Assembly (NCBI RefSeq): GCF_000378405.1
Contig: NZ_KB899637.1
Span: 492,050 to 556,049, forward strand
Direction of reading: 5' to 3'
DNA: 64,000 nucleotides
DNA from: Succinimonas amylolytica DSM 2873
GTDB lineage: Bacteria > Pseudomonadota > Gammaproteobacteria > Enterobacterales > Succinivibrionaceae
The notes below the pieces were generated by a model. That model was given only the letters and a program-made list of their open reading frames with translations, made no database searches and was not told the origin of the DNA. Below, one piece after another: positions 43,408 to 52,897 of the stretch (position 1 is the first letter of the stretch; each line of letters opens with the position of its first letter). Position numbers and translations under genes: made by a program.

Positions 43408-44817
43408 ATGGTTAGAATTTTGCTTTCCGATCATGATGAAATGAACTCCATGATCATTGAAATGATTCTCCGGAAAGCCGGCTACGAGGTGCTGTCGGTG
43501 GCCCCAGAATTCTGCATAGGGGAACTTAAGTCATCTCGCTTCGATCTTCTCCTTCTGGGAATTTCGTCAGTGCATAGCGAAGGGATGCCCATTGTGGAGT
43601 GGATCCGGTCCGATGCCTCTGTTGCGGATATCAAAATAATTCTTCTTGCCTCCAGCACCATGAAAATCGATCTGACTAACGCCTATCGTCTGGGGGTTCT
43701 GGATTTCATCAGAAAGCCGGCGCTTCCGGAGGTGGTGACGCAGAAGGTGCGGGATGCACTGCAGAAGATTCGCAAGGACACCATTCTGATTGCGGATGAT
43801 GATCCCGGCAATCTTATTGCCTTTACGGAGATTCTTTCCATCTGCTACAGCATCAGAACCGCCGCATCAGGACGGGAGGCTATGGATCTGATACGGCAGG
43901 AGGTTCCGGATCTGCTGCTTCTGGATCTGCATATGCCCGGCATGGACGGTTTCGAGGTTATGGAGGCGCTGTCGGAGATTGAGAGCGCCCGGAATCTTCC
44001 GGTGATTGTAGTTACTGCCGATGATGATGTGGATACCGCGGCGGAGATCTTTCAGTACGGGGCCATGGACTACCTTACCAAGCCCATTGTCATGCAGGTG
44101 GCCATTCAGAGAATTCGCCGCATTCTGGAGCTGTCGCATTTCCAGAATGAGCTCCGGGATGAGATCCGGCAGAAGAACCGGGATCTCCTGGCCGCCAATA
44201 TGCGTCTGCAGGCCCTGTCCGATCAGACTATCTACGCTCTGGCCGGGGCCATTGACGCCAAGGATGCCTATACCAACGGCCATTCCAGAAGGGTGGCACA
44301 GTATTCCCGGGAAATTGCCAGACGCATGGGCAAGGGCCAGTACGAGCAGAATGAAATCTATAATGTGGCGCTCCTGCATGACATTGGAAAGATTGCCATT
44401 CCCAACGGCATTATTGACAAGCCCGGCAAGCTTACGGATGAGGAATACCGCATTATCAAGTCGCACACGGTCCGCGGCTATGAAATTCTGAAAAACATTA
44501 CGGTAATGCCCCTCCTGTATATCGGGGCCCGCTGGCATCATGAGCGTTATGACGGCCGTGGCTATCCGGACGGCAAAAAGGGCCAGGATATTCCGGAGAT
44601 TGCCAGAATTATCAGCGTTGCCGACTGCTATGATGCCATGAGCTCTGACCGTAGCTACCGCGAGGCTCTTCCGCAGCGGAAGGTGCGGTCGGAAATTGAA
44701 GAGGGGCTGGGCACGCAGTTTGATCCCGAAATCGGGAGAATCATGATTGCCATGATTGACGATGATCGGGATTACCGGATGTGCCACAGCGTCTGCTTCC
44801 CGCACCAGGAATCCTGA
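43408..44817 (+). CDS. HD-GYP response regulator with two receiver domains
   Basis: A 469-residue protein: degenerate REC, intact REC, and HD-GYP domain. In the first receiver the phospho-acceptor position is glycine (RFDLLLLGISS, Gly51). The second has DLLLLDLHMPGMDG with Asp173. The HD-GYP domain carries HDIGK (His324, Asp325) and HHERYDGRGYP, with GYP at 385-387, expected for a c-di-GMP phosphodiesterase. ATG 43408 follows AAGGTGG; an open extension to 43309 begins before it and looks non-coding. The FIST gene and hybrid kinase downstream form a likely signalling set. Confidence 0.9.
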   Translation: MVRILLSDHDEMNSMIIEMILRKAGYEVLSVAPEFCIGELKSSRFDLLLLGISSVHSEGMPIVEWIRSDASVADIKIILLASSTMKIDLTNAYRLGVLDFIRKPALPEVVTQKVRDALQKIRKDTILIADDDPGNLIAFTEILSICYSIRTAASGREAMDLIRQEVPDLLLLDLHMPGMDGFEVMEALSEIESARNLPVIVVTADDDVDTAAEIFQYGAMDYLTKPIVMQVAIQRIRRILELSHFQNELRDEIRQKNRDLLAANMRLQALSDQTIYALAGAIDAKDAYTNGHSRRVAQYSREIARRMGKGQYEQNEIYNVALLHDIGKIAIPNGIIDKPGKLTDEEYRIIKSHTVRGYEILKNITVMPLLYIGARWHHERYDGRGYPDGKKGQDIPEIARIISVADCYDAMSSDRSYREALPQRKVRSEIEEGLGTQFDPEIGRIMIAMIDDDRDYRMCHSVCFPHQES

Positions 44818-44989
44818 AGGGCGGGAGTCCGAAGCTTTTCTGGCGCTGCAGTGCGGGGCCGCACTGCCGCTTCCCGGCAGAAAGACGGCCGGGGAACATT
44901 CGATGTTACTGCATACGGAGCCAGAACCGGGAAAGAATTTTTGTCATGCTGTTCCGGGAGCGTTTCCGGAAGTTTTGAGGGGGTATATT

Positions 44990-46183
44990 ATGGATTCGAT
45001 AACAGCTTATACCGAAGAGATTGATGATCTGGCGCAGGCCGCCTCTGAAATTTTTGAGCAGGTAAAGGATTTTACCCTGCACAGGAATTCTATCGGTCTT
45101 ATTTTTGCCGAGGAGGAAACCAATTATGCCGAGCTTTATGAAATCCTGAAGCAGAAGTGGGATTTCCCGATTGTCGGCTGTACGGCCATGGCTATGCTGC
45201 TGGGCCGGGAATTCCGGAATCTGGGCATTTCATTCATGATTATCTCTGCCGATGACTGCTACTTTTCAGCGGCTGTCACCGATGATTTCAGTATCGAGAA
45301 TTTCCAGGAGAAGCTTGAGGAGACCTACAGGAAGGCCGAGTCCGCGCTTCCCGAAAAGCCCCGTTTTATTCTGACCCTGGGCGAGATGGTGAAGGAGGAT
45401 ACGGATGTGGATGCCGACTACGTTCTTTCCGAGCTTAACCGGCTTTCCGGAAATCTTCCGGTCTACGGATCCCTGGCGTCTGACGGCTTCAGTATGGGGG
45501 GCTACCGGATTTTCTGCAACGATCAGATCCGGAAGCACGGTCAGGTAATCATCCTGGTAGCCGGAAACGTGGAGCCCAAGTTCTATCATATTAACTCCAT
45601 TAACAACAAGGCCACCTCCAGCTACCTGGTTACCGAATCGAAACGCAATATTGTTTACCGTCTCGGGCAGGATACCTTTGTGGACGTGCTGCGGCAGCAG
45701 GGGATGAACGTTGACAAGAGGATGGTGCTGGGAGACTACATTCTCTCGCCGTTTGTGGTGTCCATGGAATATCCCAACGGCGATCAGGTGGAGTACGCCC
45801 GTACCCTGGCATATCTGGATCAGGAGCATGGTTCGGCAGGCTTTCTGGGAGCCATTCCCGATAACGCCGTAATGAGCGTGGCTATCATCAGCAGAGCCGA
45901 TGTGCAGACCTCGGTTGCCAAGGGCTTCGATCAGGTGTTCGAGGATCTCAGAAACAGCAACGGCCGTTATAAAACCATCCTTTGCAGTACCTGCTGTGCC
46001 AGGTTTATCGCTCTCGGTTCCGATACCGATGCCGAGGCTCAGGCCTACCGGAAGGGGCTGCCGGACGATGTCTCTCTTATCGGCATTTACAGCTACGGGG
46101 AGTTTTGTCCGACAAAGGGCAGCAAAACCGGAAATTTCTATAATTCCTTTCATAATTTCACGTTTTCCATCCTGATGATTTAA
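44990..46183 (+). CDS. FIST-domain sensor protein
   Basis: A 397-residue soluble sensor. Matches to the FIST N domain are FAEEETNYAELYEIL and VGCTAMAMLLG; the FIST C part includes CSTCCARFIALGSD and LIGIYSYGEFCPTKGSKTGNF near the end, typical for this family. FIST domains are proposed to bind small ligands such as amino acids, and typically are found in signalling proteins. No signal or transmembrane segment. ATG 44990 is preceded by GAGGGGG; an upstream in-frame extension is likely non-coding. Confidence 0.87.
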   Translation: MDSITAYTEEIDDLAQAASEIFEQVKDFTLHRNSIGLIFAEEETNYAELYEILKQKWDFPIVGCTAMAMLLGREFRNLGISFMIISADDCYFSAAVTDDFSIENFQEKLEETYRKAESALPEKPRFILTLGEMVKEDTDVDADYVLSELNRLSGNLPVYGSLASDGFSMGGYRIFCNDQIRKHGQVIILVAGNVEPKFYHINSINNKATSSYLVTESKRNIVYRLGQDTFVDVLRQQGMNVDKRMVLGDYILSPFVVSMEYPNGDQVEYARTLAYLDQEHGSAGFLGAIPDNAVMSVAIISRADVQTSVAKGFDQVFEDLRNSNGRYKTILCSTCCARFIALGSDTDAEAQAYRKGLPDDVSLIGIYSYGEFCPTKGSKTGNFYNSFHNFTFSILMI

Positions 46184-46205
46184 CGTGCTTTCAGGAGGTG
46201 AAAAT

Positions 46206-48431
46206 ATGGAAGAAGCAGATTATCAGCTGGAAATAAAGAAGCTGAGCCGTGAGCTCCGCAGATTAAAGAAGAATAATGAGCTTCTGCGCATTGCCAACGA
46301 TCAGGCATCACGCACCCAGGCGTATATTCAGAAGGATATTAATCAGCAGATATTCTATATAAACCAGCTTCTGAAATCCTCTCCCTATCTTCTGATTCTG
46401 ACCAACCGGCAGATGCAGACCGTGATGATTTCCAATATCTATTTCCGGCATGAGAAGGAAATTACCAAGGCTCAGGTGCAGCGCGGCCTGCCCCTGCACC
46501 AGGTGCTCAGGAACTATCTGAGTCCGGAACAGTCTCAGGAGCTTATGGATAAATGCGAGCAGGTGCTGAACGGAACTGATGTGCCTCCCTATCTCATAAA
46601 GACTGTCATAGACGGGCGGAATTTCGATATTCAGGTTATCATCAGCCCCATGGAGCAGCAGAACGAGGTTTCCGGTCTCAATCTGGTGTTTGTTAACGTA
46701 ACCGCCATGGTGGAGGCCATTGAGCATGCCCAGCAGGCCGATCGGGCGAAGAGCAATTTCTTGGCCAATATGTCTCACGAGATCCGTACTCCCATGAATG
46801 CCATTGTGGGGATGTCGGAATTCATCCTCCGGGACTGTACGGATTCTAAGGCGAAATCCTATGCCTCAATGATCAGATCCTCCTCAAAAACCCTGCTGTC
46901 CATCATCAACGATATTCTGGACTTCTCCAAAATCGAGTCCGGCAAGATGGAAATCATCAACAATCATTTCAAGCTGACCTCGGTCATCTCAGACGTCCAT
47001 GCGCTTATCAGGATTCGCATTAATGAAAAGCCCATTAAGTTTCTTATGGACATTGATCACCGGATTCCTGACGAGCAGTTCGGCGACGAGGTGCGCATAA
47101 AGCAGATTCTTATTAACCTTCTGGGCAACGCCATCAAGTTTACCAATAACGGTTCTATTACTCTGAAGATCTGGACCGAAACGGTGCCGGAGCCCAACAG
47201 AATGTACCGGGTGTACTATTCCGTTACGGACACCGGGATAGGCATCAAGAAGGATCAGCTGGAGAGAATCTTCGACAATTTCACTCAGGTGGATACCAAA
47301 AGGAACAGATCGGTGGAGGGTACCGGTCTGGGACTGGCCATTTCCAAAAATCTGGTTAACATGATGGGCGGCAATCTCCAGGTGGTAAGCGAATACGGCA
47401 GGGGAACCACCTTCACCTTTGACATTCTCACAAAATCCCGGGACATGAGCCCGGTGGGTGAAATGAGCATGATCCTTTCGGAGGGGATATTCAGCCAGGA
47501 TGTGTTCAAGGCTTCCTTTACTCTCAAGAACACCAGAATTCTGATTGTGGATGACAACGATCTTAATCTGAAGGTGGTGAGCGGTATTCTGGCTCCTTAC
47601 AAGGCCACGGTGGAAACTGCCACCTGCGGAGCGGAGGCGCTGATAAAATGTGCCAAAACCCGCTATGATCTGATATTCATGGATCATATGATGCCGGTTA
47701 TGGACGGAGTGGAGGCTGCCGGCATGATCAGAAAGATGCCCTTTGGGGATGTAACTCCGATAGTGGCGCTGACCGCCAACGCTCTCAGCGGGGCGGCGCA
47801 GGAATACCGGCGGCTGGGGTTTCAGGATTTTCTGTCAAAGCCGGTGGATCCCTATGAAATGGATCAGGTGCTACGGCGGACGCTGCCTTCTGAAATGATG
47901 GTGCCGAATCCGGCGGCAGACGATACTATTGGCCATCCGGTGAATTCATCCCAGAATGAGTCCGACACCACCTGGACGGGGCCCGCTCTGTCTGCGGCTT
48001 CCTTAGCTCCCTCCGGAGGAACCGGAGCACCGTTCTCTCACCTTTCCTGCGAGCTTTCGGAGACAGATTCCGCTGCAGGGCATGAGGTTTCCGGCCTGCT
48101 GGTGGACACCCGGGTTGGTCTCCGTTACTGCATGAACAACCGTGATTTTTACCGGAAGATGCTGGATACCTTTGTAACCCTGAATCCCATTGACGAAATC
48201 GACAGGCTGTTCAAGGCAGAGGACTGGATCAATTACCAGGTGAAGGTTCATGCTCTTAAAAGCTCGGCGCTGACTGTGGGAGCCCGGGTGCTGTCAGAGC
48301 TGGCCCGGGGCATCGAGCAGGCGGTAAGGGTCAATGATATCGGTTATGCGCTGCAGCATCATCAGGAGCTTTGCGATGTTTTCCGGGAAACCCGGGATCT
48401 GATAAAGTCCGGAGAACTGGAGATGAGCTGA
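46206..48431 (+). CDS. Soluble hybrid histidine kinase with receiver and HPt domains
   Basis: A 741-residue kinase without membrane helices. Order: N-terminal coiled coil (1-45), PAS-like region (46-170), HisKA with NMSHEIRTPMNAIVG (His191), HATPase (EFGDEVRIKQILINLLGNAIKF-type N box at positions about 292-312, DTGIGIKKDQ, GTGLGLAISKNLV), REC with MDHMMPVMDG (Asp493), and a C-terminal HPt with VHALKSSALTVGA (His682). Phosphate can thus pass His-Asp-His. Output may go to the HD-GYP regulator two genes upstream, with the FIST protein as input. AGGAGGTG precedes ATG 46206 closely. Confidence 0.93.
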   Translation: MEEADYQLEIKKLSRELRRLKKNNELLRIANDQASRTQAYIQKDINQQIFYINQLLKSSPYLLILTNRQMQTVMISNIYFRHEKEITKAQVQRGLPLHQVLRNYLSPEQSQELMDKCEQVLNGTDVPPYLIKTVIDGRNFDIQVIISPMEQQNEVSGLNLVFVNVTAMVEAIEHAQQADRAKSNFLANMSHEIRTPMNAIVGMSEFILRDCTDSKAKSYASMIRSSSKTLLSIINDILDFSKIESGKMEIINNHFKLTSVISDVHALIRIRINEKPIKFLMDIDHRIPDEQFGDEVRIKQILINLLGNAIKFTNNGSITLKIWTETVPEPNRMYRVYYSVTDTGIGIKKDQLERIFDNFTQVDTKRNRSVEGTGLGLAISKNLVNMMGGNLQVVSEYGRGTTFTFDILTKSRDMSPVGEMSMILSEGIFSQDVFKASFTLKNTRILIVDDNDLNLKVVSGILAPYKATVETATCGAEALIKCAKTRYDLIFMDHMMPVMDGVEAAGMIRKMPFGDVTPIVALTANALSGAAQEYRRLGFQDFLSKPVDPYEMDQVLRRTLPSEMMVPNPAADDTIGHPVNSSQNESDTTWTGPALSAASLAPSGGTGAPFSHLSCELSETDSAAGHEVSGLLVDTRVGLRYCMNNRDFYRKMLDTFVTLNPIDEIDRLFKAEDWINYQVKVHALKSSALTVGARVLSELARGIEQAVRVNDIGYALQHHQELCDVFRETRDLIKSGELEMS

Positions 48432-48510
48432 CCGGCGTCTCCCTATCTGCCGGTAACGCCGGAGGAATCCACCGGGAGCGCTTTATTAGAAGCACAGAGA
48501 GGGACAGGGT

Positions 48511-49128
48511 ATGGGCTACTGTGACTGGGCCCGCACCAGCGAGGCAAACAGAAAATATCATGATACCGAGTGGGGCGTCCCGGTGCATGACGACCGGCTG
48601 ATGTTCGAGCATCTTTCCCTGGAATGTCTTCAGTGCGGTCTCAGCTGGAACCTCATGCTCAGGAAACGGGAGATTTTTCGCAGCTGTTTTGCTGATTTCG
48701 ATTATGAAAGGGTGGCTGGCTACGATGCCAGTGATGAGGAACGCATTCTCGGAACTCCCGGAATGATCCGTTCTCCCCGCAAGGTGCAGGCGGTTATCGG
48801 GAATGCCCGCTGCTTTCTTGCCGTCCGGAAGGAGTTCGGAAGCTTCTGTGATTTTATCTGGTCATATTCCGGCGGAAAAACCATCTGTTATCAGGGTCAT
48901 GATACCGGGACGGTGCCGGTGAGTAACGGCCTGTCACTCCGGCTGAGCCGGGATCTCAAAAAACGCGGCTTCCGGTTTGTGGGCCCGGTTACCGTCTATT
49001 CGCATCTCCAGGCCTGCGGGATTATTAACGACCACGACCGGAGCTGTCCCTGCTTCCGGGCGCTTTCAGCCGGGTATCCTTCCGTTACGCTTCCGCGGGA
49101 TGCGGAGGTGCTTCCGGAGCAGAGCTGA
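48511..49128 (+). CDS. tag: DNA-3-methyladenine glycosylase I
   Basis: A 205-residue base-excision repair enzyme that removes 3-methyladenine. GYCDWA at the start, YHDTEWGVPVHDDRLMFEHL, LECLQCGLSWNLMLRKRE and the final FVGPVTVYSHLQACGIINDH with downstream CPCF are Tag landmarks, including the zinc ligands. It follows the kinase gene by about 80 bases and may be a separate unit. Length matches the family. Confidence 0.93.
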   Translation: MGYCDWARTSEANRKYHDTEWGVPVHDDRLMFEHLSLECLQCGLSWNLMLRKREIFRSCFADFDYERVAGYDASDEERILGTPGMIRSPRKVQAVIGNARCFLAVRKEFGSFCDFIWSYSGGKTICYQGHDTGTVPVSNGLSLRLSRDLKKRGFRFVGPVTVYSHLQACGIINDHDRSCPCFRALSAGYPSVTLPRDAEVLPEQS

Positions 49129-49529
49129 GTGCCGGCGCTCTCCTTCAGTTCTGCTGCTGTTCTGAATGTAATGTTTTTGCCGGTGAGGCAGGGGCAGAGT
49201 ATTTTTTTTTATTCATCTGAGATAATTCTATTACAATAGAATCAACGGCTGTGAAACCTGCAATTAGGGAGCTAAAACCTCTACTCGCTTCAAGTAATCA
49301 GAAAAAATAGTGAAGCTAGTCATGTTCCAAAATGGAAGATTTCCATGGGTAAATACTAACAGCCGATAGTTGTAAATAGACGCCATTCTGTATCGTCTGC
49401 TCAAAGAGTGATTGATAGGGATGGCGTCTTTCCTTATTTAGACAAATATTTATGGTCAAACTTGTCGTGTCTTCAATGGGCTGTGAACAGTACGGTCAAA
49501 CCCATGCCATATTACCGTCTAACCAGTTG
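49129..49529. other. AT-rich intergenic region with a strong hairpin
   Basis: No gene is supported. AGACGCCAT (49378-49386) pairs with ATGGCGTCT (49421-49429), with a further TATC/GATA stem inside and a T-rich tail on the + strand. It could be a terminator for tag or the end of a small RNA; a T-rich start and ATTCTATTACAATAGAAT near 49215 could be promoter or operator. Confidence 0.5.
49378..49436 (+). terminator. Long hairpin, possible terminator or sRNA end
   Basis: Nine perfectly paired bases plus an inner stem around a loop, followed by TTTCCTTATTTA. Confidence 0.45.
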
Positions 49530-50198
49530 TTACTTATTTAATATTTTATCCTTGCGGTATTTTGGTGAATAAGGTCCGCTTAAAATAGGATCATAAATAT
49601 AAGGATTATCTGGAGTAAACATCATGTAGGAATTATTCACAGAGACATTATATCCCAGTTCAGCGGCCTCATTGATTGCATGTTTAAATAAGGCTGCAAT
49701 TAAATCTGCGAAAATATTACCTGAGCTTCCTGATTTATTGTTCATTATGGATGTTTCTTTCCAAAGAACGGTACCGTCTGATACATTAACTAATTCAGCA
49801 GTTACTGAAACCTGAAAATAGCTGTCAAGCAACGTATAATGCGTCTGGTATTCATTTATAGTCAAGTACATTATGGCATCGACACCAAAAACCTCTTTTA
49901 TCTTTTCTCGAGGTATATTACGAATCTCAGAAGCATCGGAGACCCCATTATACTTAAAGGTTTCATTTGCCAGTGTTACCGGTATTACATAATAACCAGC
50001 CTCTGATAAAGGCAATGATACTGAAGCAAGTACTGCAGGTCCTGAATTAACATCATTAGAAACAGAAGAGGGCATGGCAACTAAAATAGAATGAGGATCA
50101 GCATTTTTAAATGCTGTATAATCCATATGTTCCCGAGTTGCGCATCCTGAAAACATTAAGATGGCAAACATCCAAAAAAACATGGTTTTAATGTTCAT
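49530..50198 (-). CDS. DUF799 (GNA1162-type) lipoprotein
   Basis: A 222-residue outer-membrane-directed lipoprotein; signal peptide ends FSGC (Cys19). Matches to the DUF799 family are DPHSILVAMPSSVSNDV, GYYVIPVTLANETFKYNGV, VFGVDAIMYLTINEY and NVSDGTVLWKE. The structure in Neisseria homologues is TolB-like. GGAGGG at 50205-50210 (minus strand) precedes ATG 50198; a longer frame to 50237 runs into the upstream gene. Last gene of the CsgG-DUF4810-DUF799 operon. Confidence 0.87.
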   Translation of the reverse strand: MNIKTMFFWMFAILMFSGCATREHMDYTAFKNADPHSILVAMPSSVSNDVNSGPAVLASVSLPLSEAGYYVIPVTLANETFKYNGVSDASEIRNIPREKIKEVFGVDAIMYLTINEYQTHYTLLDSYFQVSVTAELVNVSDGTVLWKETSIMNNKSGSSGNIFADLIAALFKHAINEAAELGYNVSVNNSYMMFTPDNPYIYDPILSGPYSPKYRKDKILNK

Positions 50199-50631
50199 TA
50201 TTTCCCTCCGCAACATTCTGTTCAGAATTGTTACCATCAGAATTATTAGTCTTGTTATCAGTGTTTGTAGTTTGCTGTTTTTTCTTAGAGGTTTCTATTA
50301 AAAAATCTATGTAATGTACGGAGTCCGGAAAAGCTTCTTTTTCCTTTTCCAAGTATTTCAGAGTCTCTCCTTCAGCGCCGATTTTTGACTTAAGTATCGC
50401 ATAATGAGCGTAAGCTCCAGGGGCAACTTTTTTCCCACTTGATTCAGCTTTTTCAAAATACGTATCCATGAGTTCTAATTGTTCTTGATAGTCTGGATCG
50501 TCTTTTAAAAACATATACATTGATTCTGTATAGGAAGAATCGTGATAGTATATATAATCAGCACTTGCACATCCTGTTAAAATAGTGCAGTAAGATATGA
50601 GCAGAATAACTCTACGGAATTGATAAATCAT
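50188..50631 (-). CDS. DUF4810 lipoprotein
   Basis: A 147-residue lipoprotein with lipobox ILTGC (Cys21). A short helical domain follows: YIYYHDSSYTESMYMFLKD, LMDTYFEKAESSGKKVAPGAYAHY, typical of the DUF4810 partner of DUF799. The C-terminus is Asn/Asp-rich and probably disordered. It overlaps the DUF799 start by eleven bases, so coupled. The set is thought to assemble at the outer membrane with the CsgG-like protein. Confidence 0.85.
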   Translation of the reverse strand: MIYQFRRVILLISYCTILTGCASADYIYYHDSSYTESMYMFLKDDPDYQEQLELMDTYFEKAESSGKKVAPGAYAHYAILKSKIGAEGETLKYLEKEKEAFPDSVHYIDFLIETSKKKQQTTNTDNKTNNSDGNNSEQNVAEGNNEH

Positions 50632-50654
50632 ATTGTTATTACATCCTTATATAT

Positions 50655-51326
50655 TTATTCAGGTCTCCATAACCCCTGATCAATAGCCCTTGTCAAATCA
50701 TTTACCGCTTCCCGGATAGCGAGACTCAATACTTTTCCGTTAAGTGTCGAATCATATCCAGCATTACTGCCAAAGCCGATAACATCACGACTGGACAATG
50801 CATACTCACCAGCACCTGTAGAGGAATAAACAACCGCAGAAGTTTTTACATCCACAATATTTAAATTGACATTAGCATAAGCGACCTGCTTTTTGCCATG
50901 ACCAAGAATGCCCCACAGTTCATGATCACCAACTGTCTTTCTTCCGAATTCAACTATATCTCCTGTAATAACATAACGAGCTCCGGCAATATTTTGAGTG
51001 GTGTTATTAAAATTAGATTCTCGCGCAAGAGCTTTCATATTATTTCTATCAAGAACCATATAACAACCGGCTTGCTGAAGAAAAGTTATGAGTATTGTCT
51101 CTGCCTGGGAACCTAATTTATCAACCCCATCAGAAAAAATCCCGTTTTGAAAACTGGAGTGATTTGCAAACTGTCCAATTGCGACCTGAATTTTTTGACC
51201 AGAAACAGACCGTGTTATAGATACTTCTGCTTTTTCTGTATTAATTGCAGTATGAGATTCCACAGCGCATCCTGTTATTAACAAAACAGAAAATGCTATT
51301 ACCATTATATAATAATCTTTCTTCAT
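50655..51326 (-). CDS. CsgG-family lipoprotein
   Basis: A 223-residue lipoprotein (lipobox ITGC, Cys20). KIQVAIGQFANHSSFQNGIF, LITFLQQAGCYMVLDRNNM, GARYVITGDIVEFG and the VNLNIVDVKTSAVVYS strand are CsgG/HfaB-type elements. No long pore-forming hairpin is clear, so it may not be an amyloid exporter. It leads the three-gene AT-rich operon; its C-terminal helix ends DLTRAIDQGLW. Confidence 0.87.
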   Translation of the reverse strand: MKKDYYIMVIAFSVLLITGCAVESHTAINTEKAEVSITRSVSGQKIQVAIGQFANHSSFQNGIFSDGVDKLGSQAETILITFLQQAGCYMVLDRNNMKALARESNFNNTTQNIAGARYVITGDIVEFGRKTVGDHELWGILGHGKKQVAYANVNLNIVDVKTSAVVYSSTGAGEYALSSRDVIGFGSNAGYDSTLNGKVLSLAIREAVNDLTRAIDQGLWRPE

Positions 51327-51481
51327 TTTTGATTTTCCTTTTATGGTAAGCGATATTTGCTAATTACAATAATTCCAATTTTTTTAATTTTTCAGGTTAT
51401 GTCGTCTTGATCTTTTGCCTCTCTTTTATATGATGGTAAATAATTACTGCCTATATCTAAACTTGTATAACCACCGGATTT

Positions 51482-51718
51482 TCATGGTACGATAAAATAG
51501 GTTGAATAACTCTTGTAATTTGATTTATAATCATGTTTTTTGGCTAAAGCCTTCAATTCACTACCGTTTATAGTAAATCCTTTTACCGCATAATCATGAC
51601 TCCATTAATAATCAGCGCGGCGATATCTGATATAAGCTTTTAAAGTTTTATCTGCTAATGATTCGTTGAACGTTAAATATGCTATTAACGATAATAGAAA
51701 TAAATTCCAAATTTTCAT
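51482..51718 (-). pseudogene. Small secreted protein gene with one in-frame stop
   Basis: Translation from ATG 51718 gives a signal peptide (MKIWNLFLLSLIAYLTFNES) then LADKTLKAYIRYRRADY, a TAA at 51605-51607, and continues in the same frame WSHDYAVKGFTINGSELKALA and on to FIVP and the final stop. Without the stop it would be a 78-residue exported protein. The downstream half keeps a coherent reading frame, so the gene appears recently broken. Too short to be recognised; family unknown. Confidence 0.55.
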
Positions 51719-51738
51719 GTGGGATCTTTTATTCCTAA

Positions 51739-51984
51739 TTACCATCTGTTTTTAGTTCCTGGTTTACCTGTATATGGATTTGTATTTCCTTGAACCGACC
51801 AGTTATTGTTGTGATAACCATCTCTTCCTGAGCGGTAATGAGGAGAAACATATGAACCATTACTTCGGTAATAACCGTTTATATGAGAATGCGAATGATA
51901 TCCTCCGCGGTGCCCTCCAGCCTCAGCATAAGTTGTAAAAATCAAAGCGATAATGCCTATTAGCATTAAGAAACGATTTTTCAT
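51739..51984 (-). CDS. Small secreted Gly/His/Tyr/Asn-rich protein
   Basis: An 81-residue product with a cleavable signal peptide (FLMLIGIIALIFTTYAEA). The mature part is rich in Gly, His, Tyr, Asn and Ser and ends VQGNTNPYTGKPGTKNRW, a tail I recall from short exported proteins of gammaproteobacteria. Its histidines could bind metal; that is inference. It is AT-rich and sits next to the broken secreted gene. Confidence 0.7.
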   Translation of the reverse strand: MKNRFLMLIGIIALIFTTYAEAGGHRGGYHSHSHINGYYRSNGSYVSPHYRSGRDGYHNNNWSVQGNTNPYTGKPGTKNRW

Positions 51985-52897
51985 GTTCTCATCCTTAACA
52001 TCAAAAAAATCAGTTAAGCTTTAATTAGTTTACATTTGTTTTTTTTGTTTGACCACTTTTTACTTATGATTAGCATTCTAATTGTGATCAATATACAAAA
52101 TAATCATTATTTTGAAGCAAATATCACGTATTGCACGGTACTTTTTCAGACAGTCCTAGCATCTCAAGTGGACTATTAATTTGGAATTTTTGAGATGGAG
52201 AAGTTTAAAATATGTGAAATTTTCATAATCCGGTCTAAATGATCACATTGATTATGAGAGAACTGCTGATGATGAAAGCCTGGCTCTGATAACAGGATTA
52301 AATGAGATGTCAAACCCAGAGAGGTATATCAGATTTGTTCCGATTGATGAGACATTGGGAATAGACAGCTTGCTGTTCAAAATGAGTGTTCAGCTCAACC
52401 TTGATTTTGCATTGGGGCTTTGAATCAGTGTTTCTATTCGGATGGAGAGTATGGCATTTAAAATGAAAGCCGTGATGCTGAACCTGCATGACTGCAACCT
52501 AGAACTTTCATATTTGAATCAAGGTATCCTGTGCATCGCAAGACATGTCAAAGGAGAGCCATTTTAGTGGGGAGGGGGGGGGAACAATTCAGATGTGGTC
52601 CATTTTCTGATAACATCAAATTTGTGAAAGACAAAAAAGATATTAACTGACAGCGTACAAATCAAGAATAGACGGTGCATAGTATTTCGGATGAAACGTA
52701 TGTCACAGATGTGATCAAGAAGTTTTTTACATTAATTACTTTCTTGAGAGATTTTTCAGCCGTTCGGGATCAGGAGAACTCCGGAAACAGATCAGCTCCG
52801 CATTCCGGAGAATAATTCCGGAGGGCGGAGCTGTTCTATGGCCTGCGCGCTGCAGTACGGAGATTTCAGGCGGCTCTGGACGCCGGCAGCAGTATTA
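51985..52897. other. AT-rich intergenic region with decayed gene fragments
   Basis: No intact gene. One frame (about 52234-52421, +) reads DHIDYERTADDESLALITGLNEM and YIRFVPIDETLG, coherent but without a start; another at 52442-52564 (+) encodes MESMAFKMKAVMLNLHDCN-type sequence. Both appear to be pieces of one decayed gene in shifted frames. A run of GGGGAGGGGGGGGG is at about 52569-52582. Confidence 0.55.
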
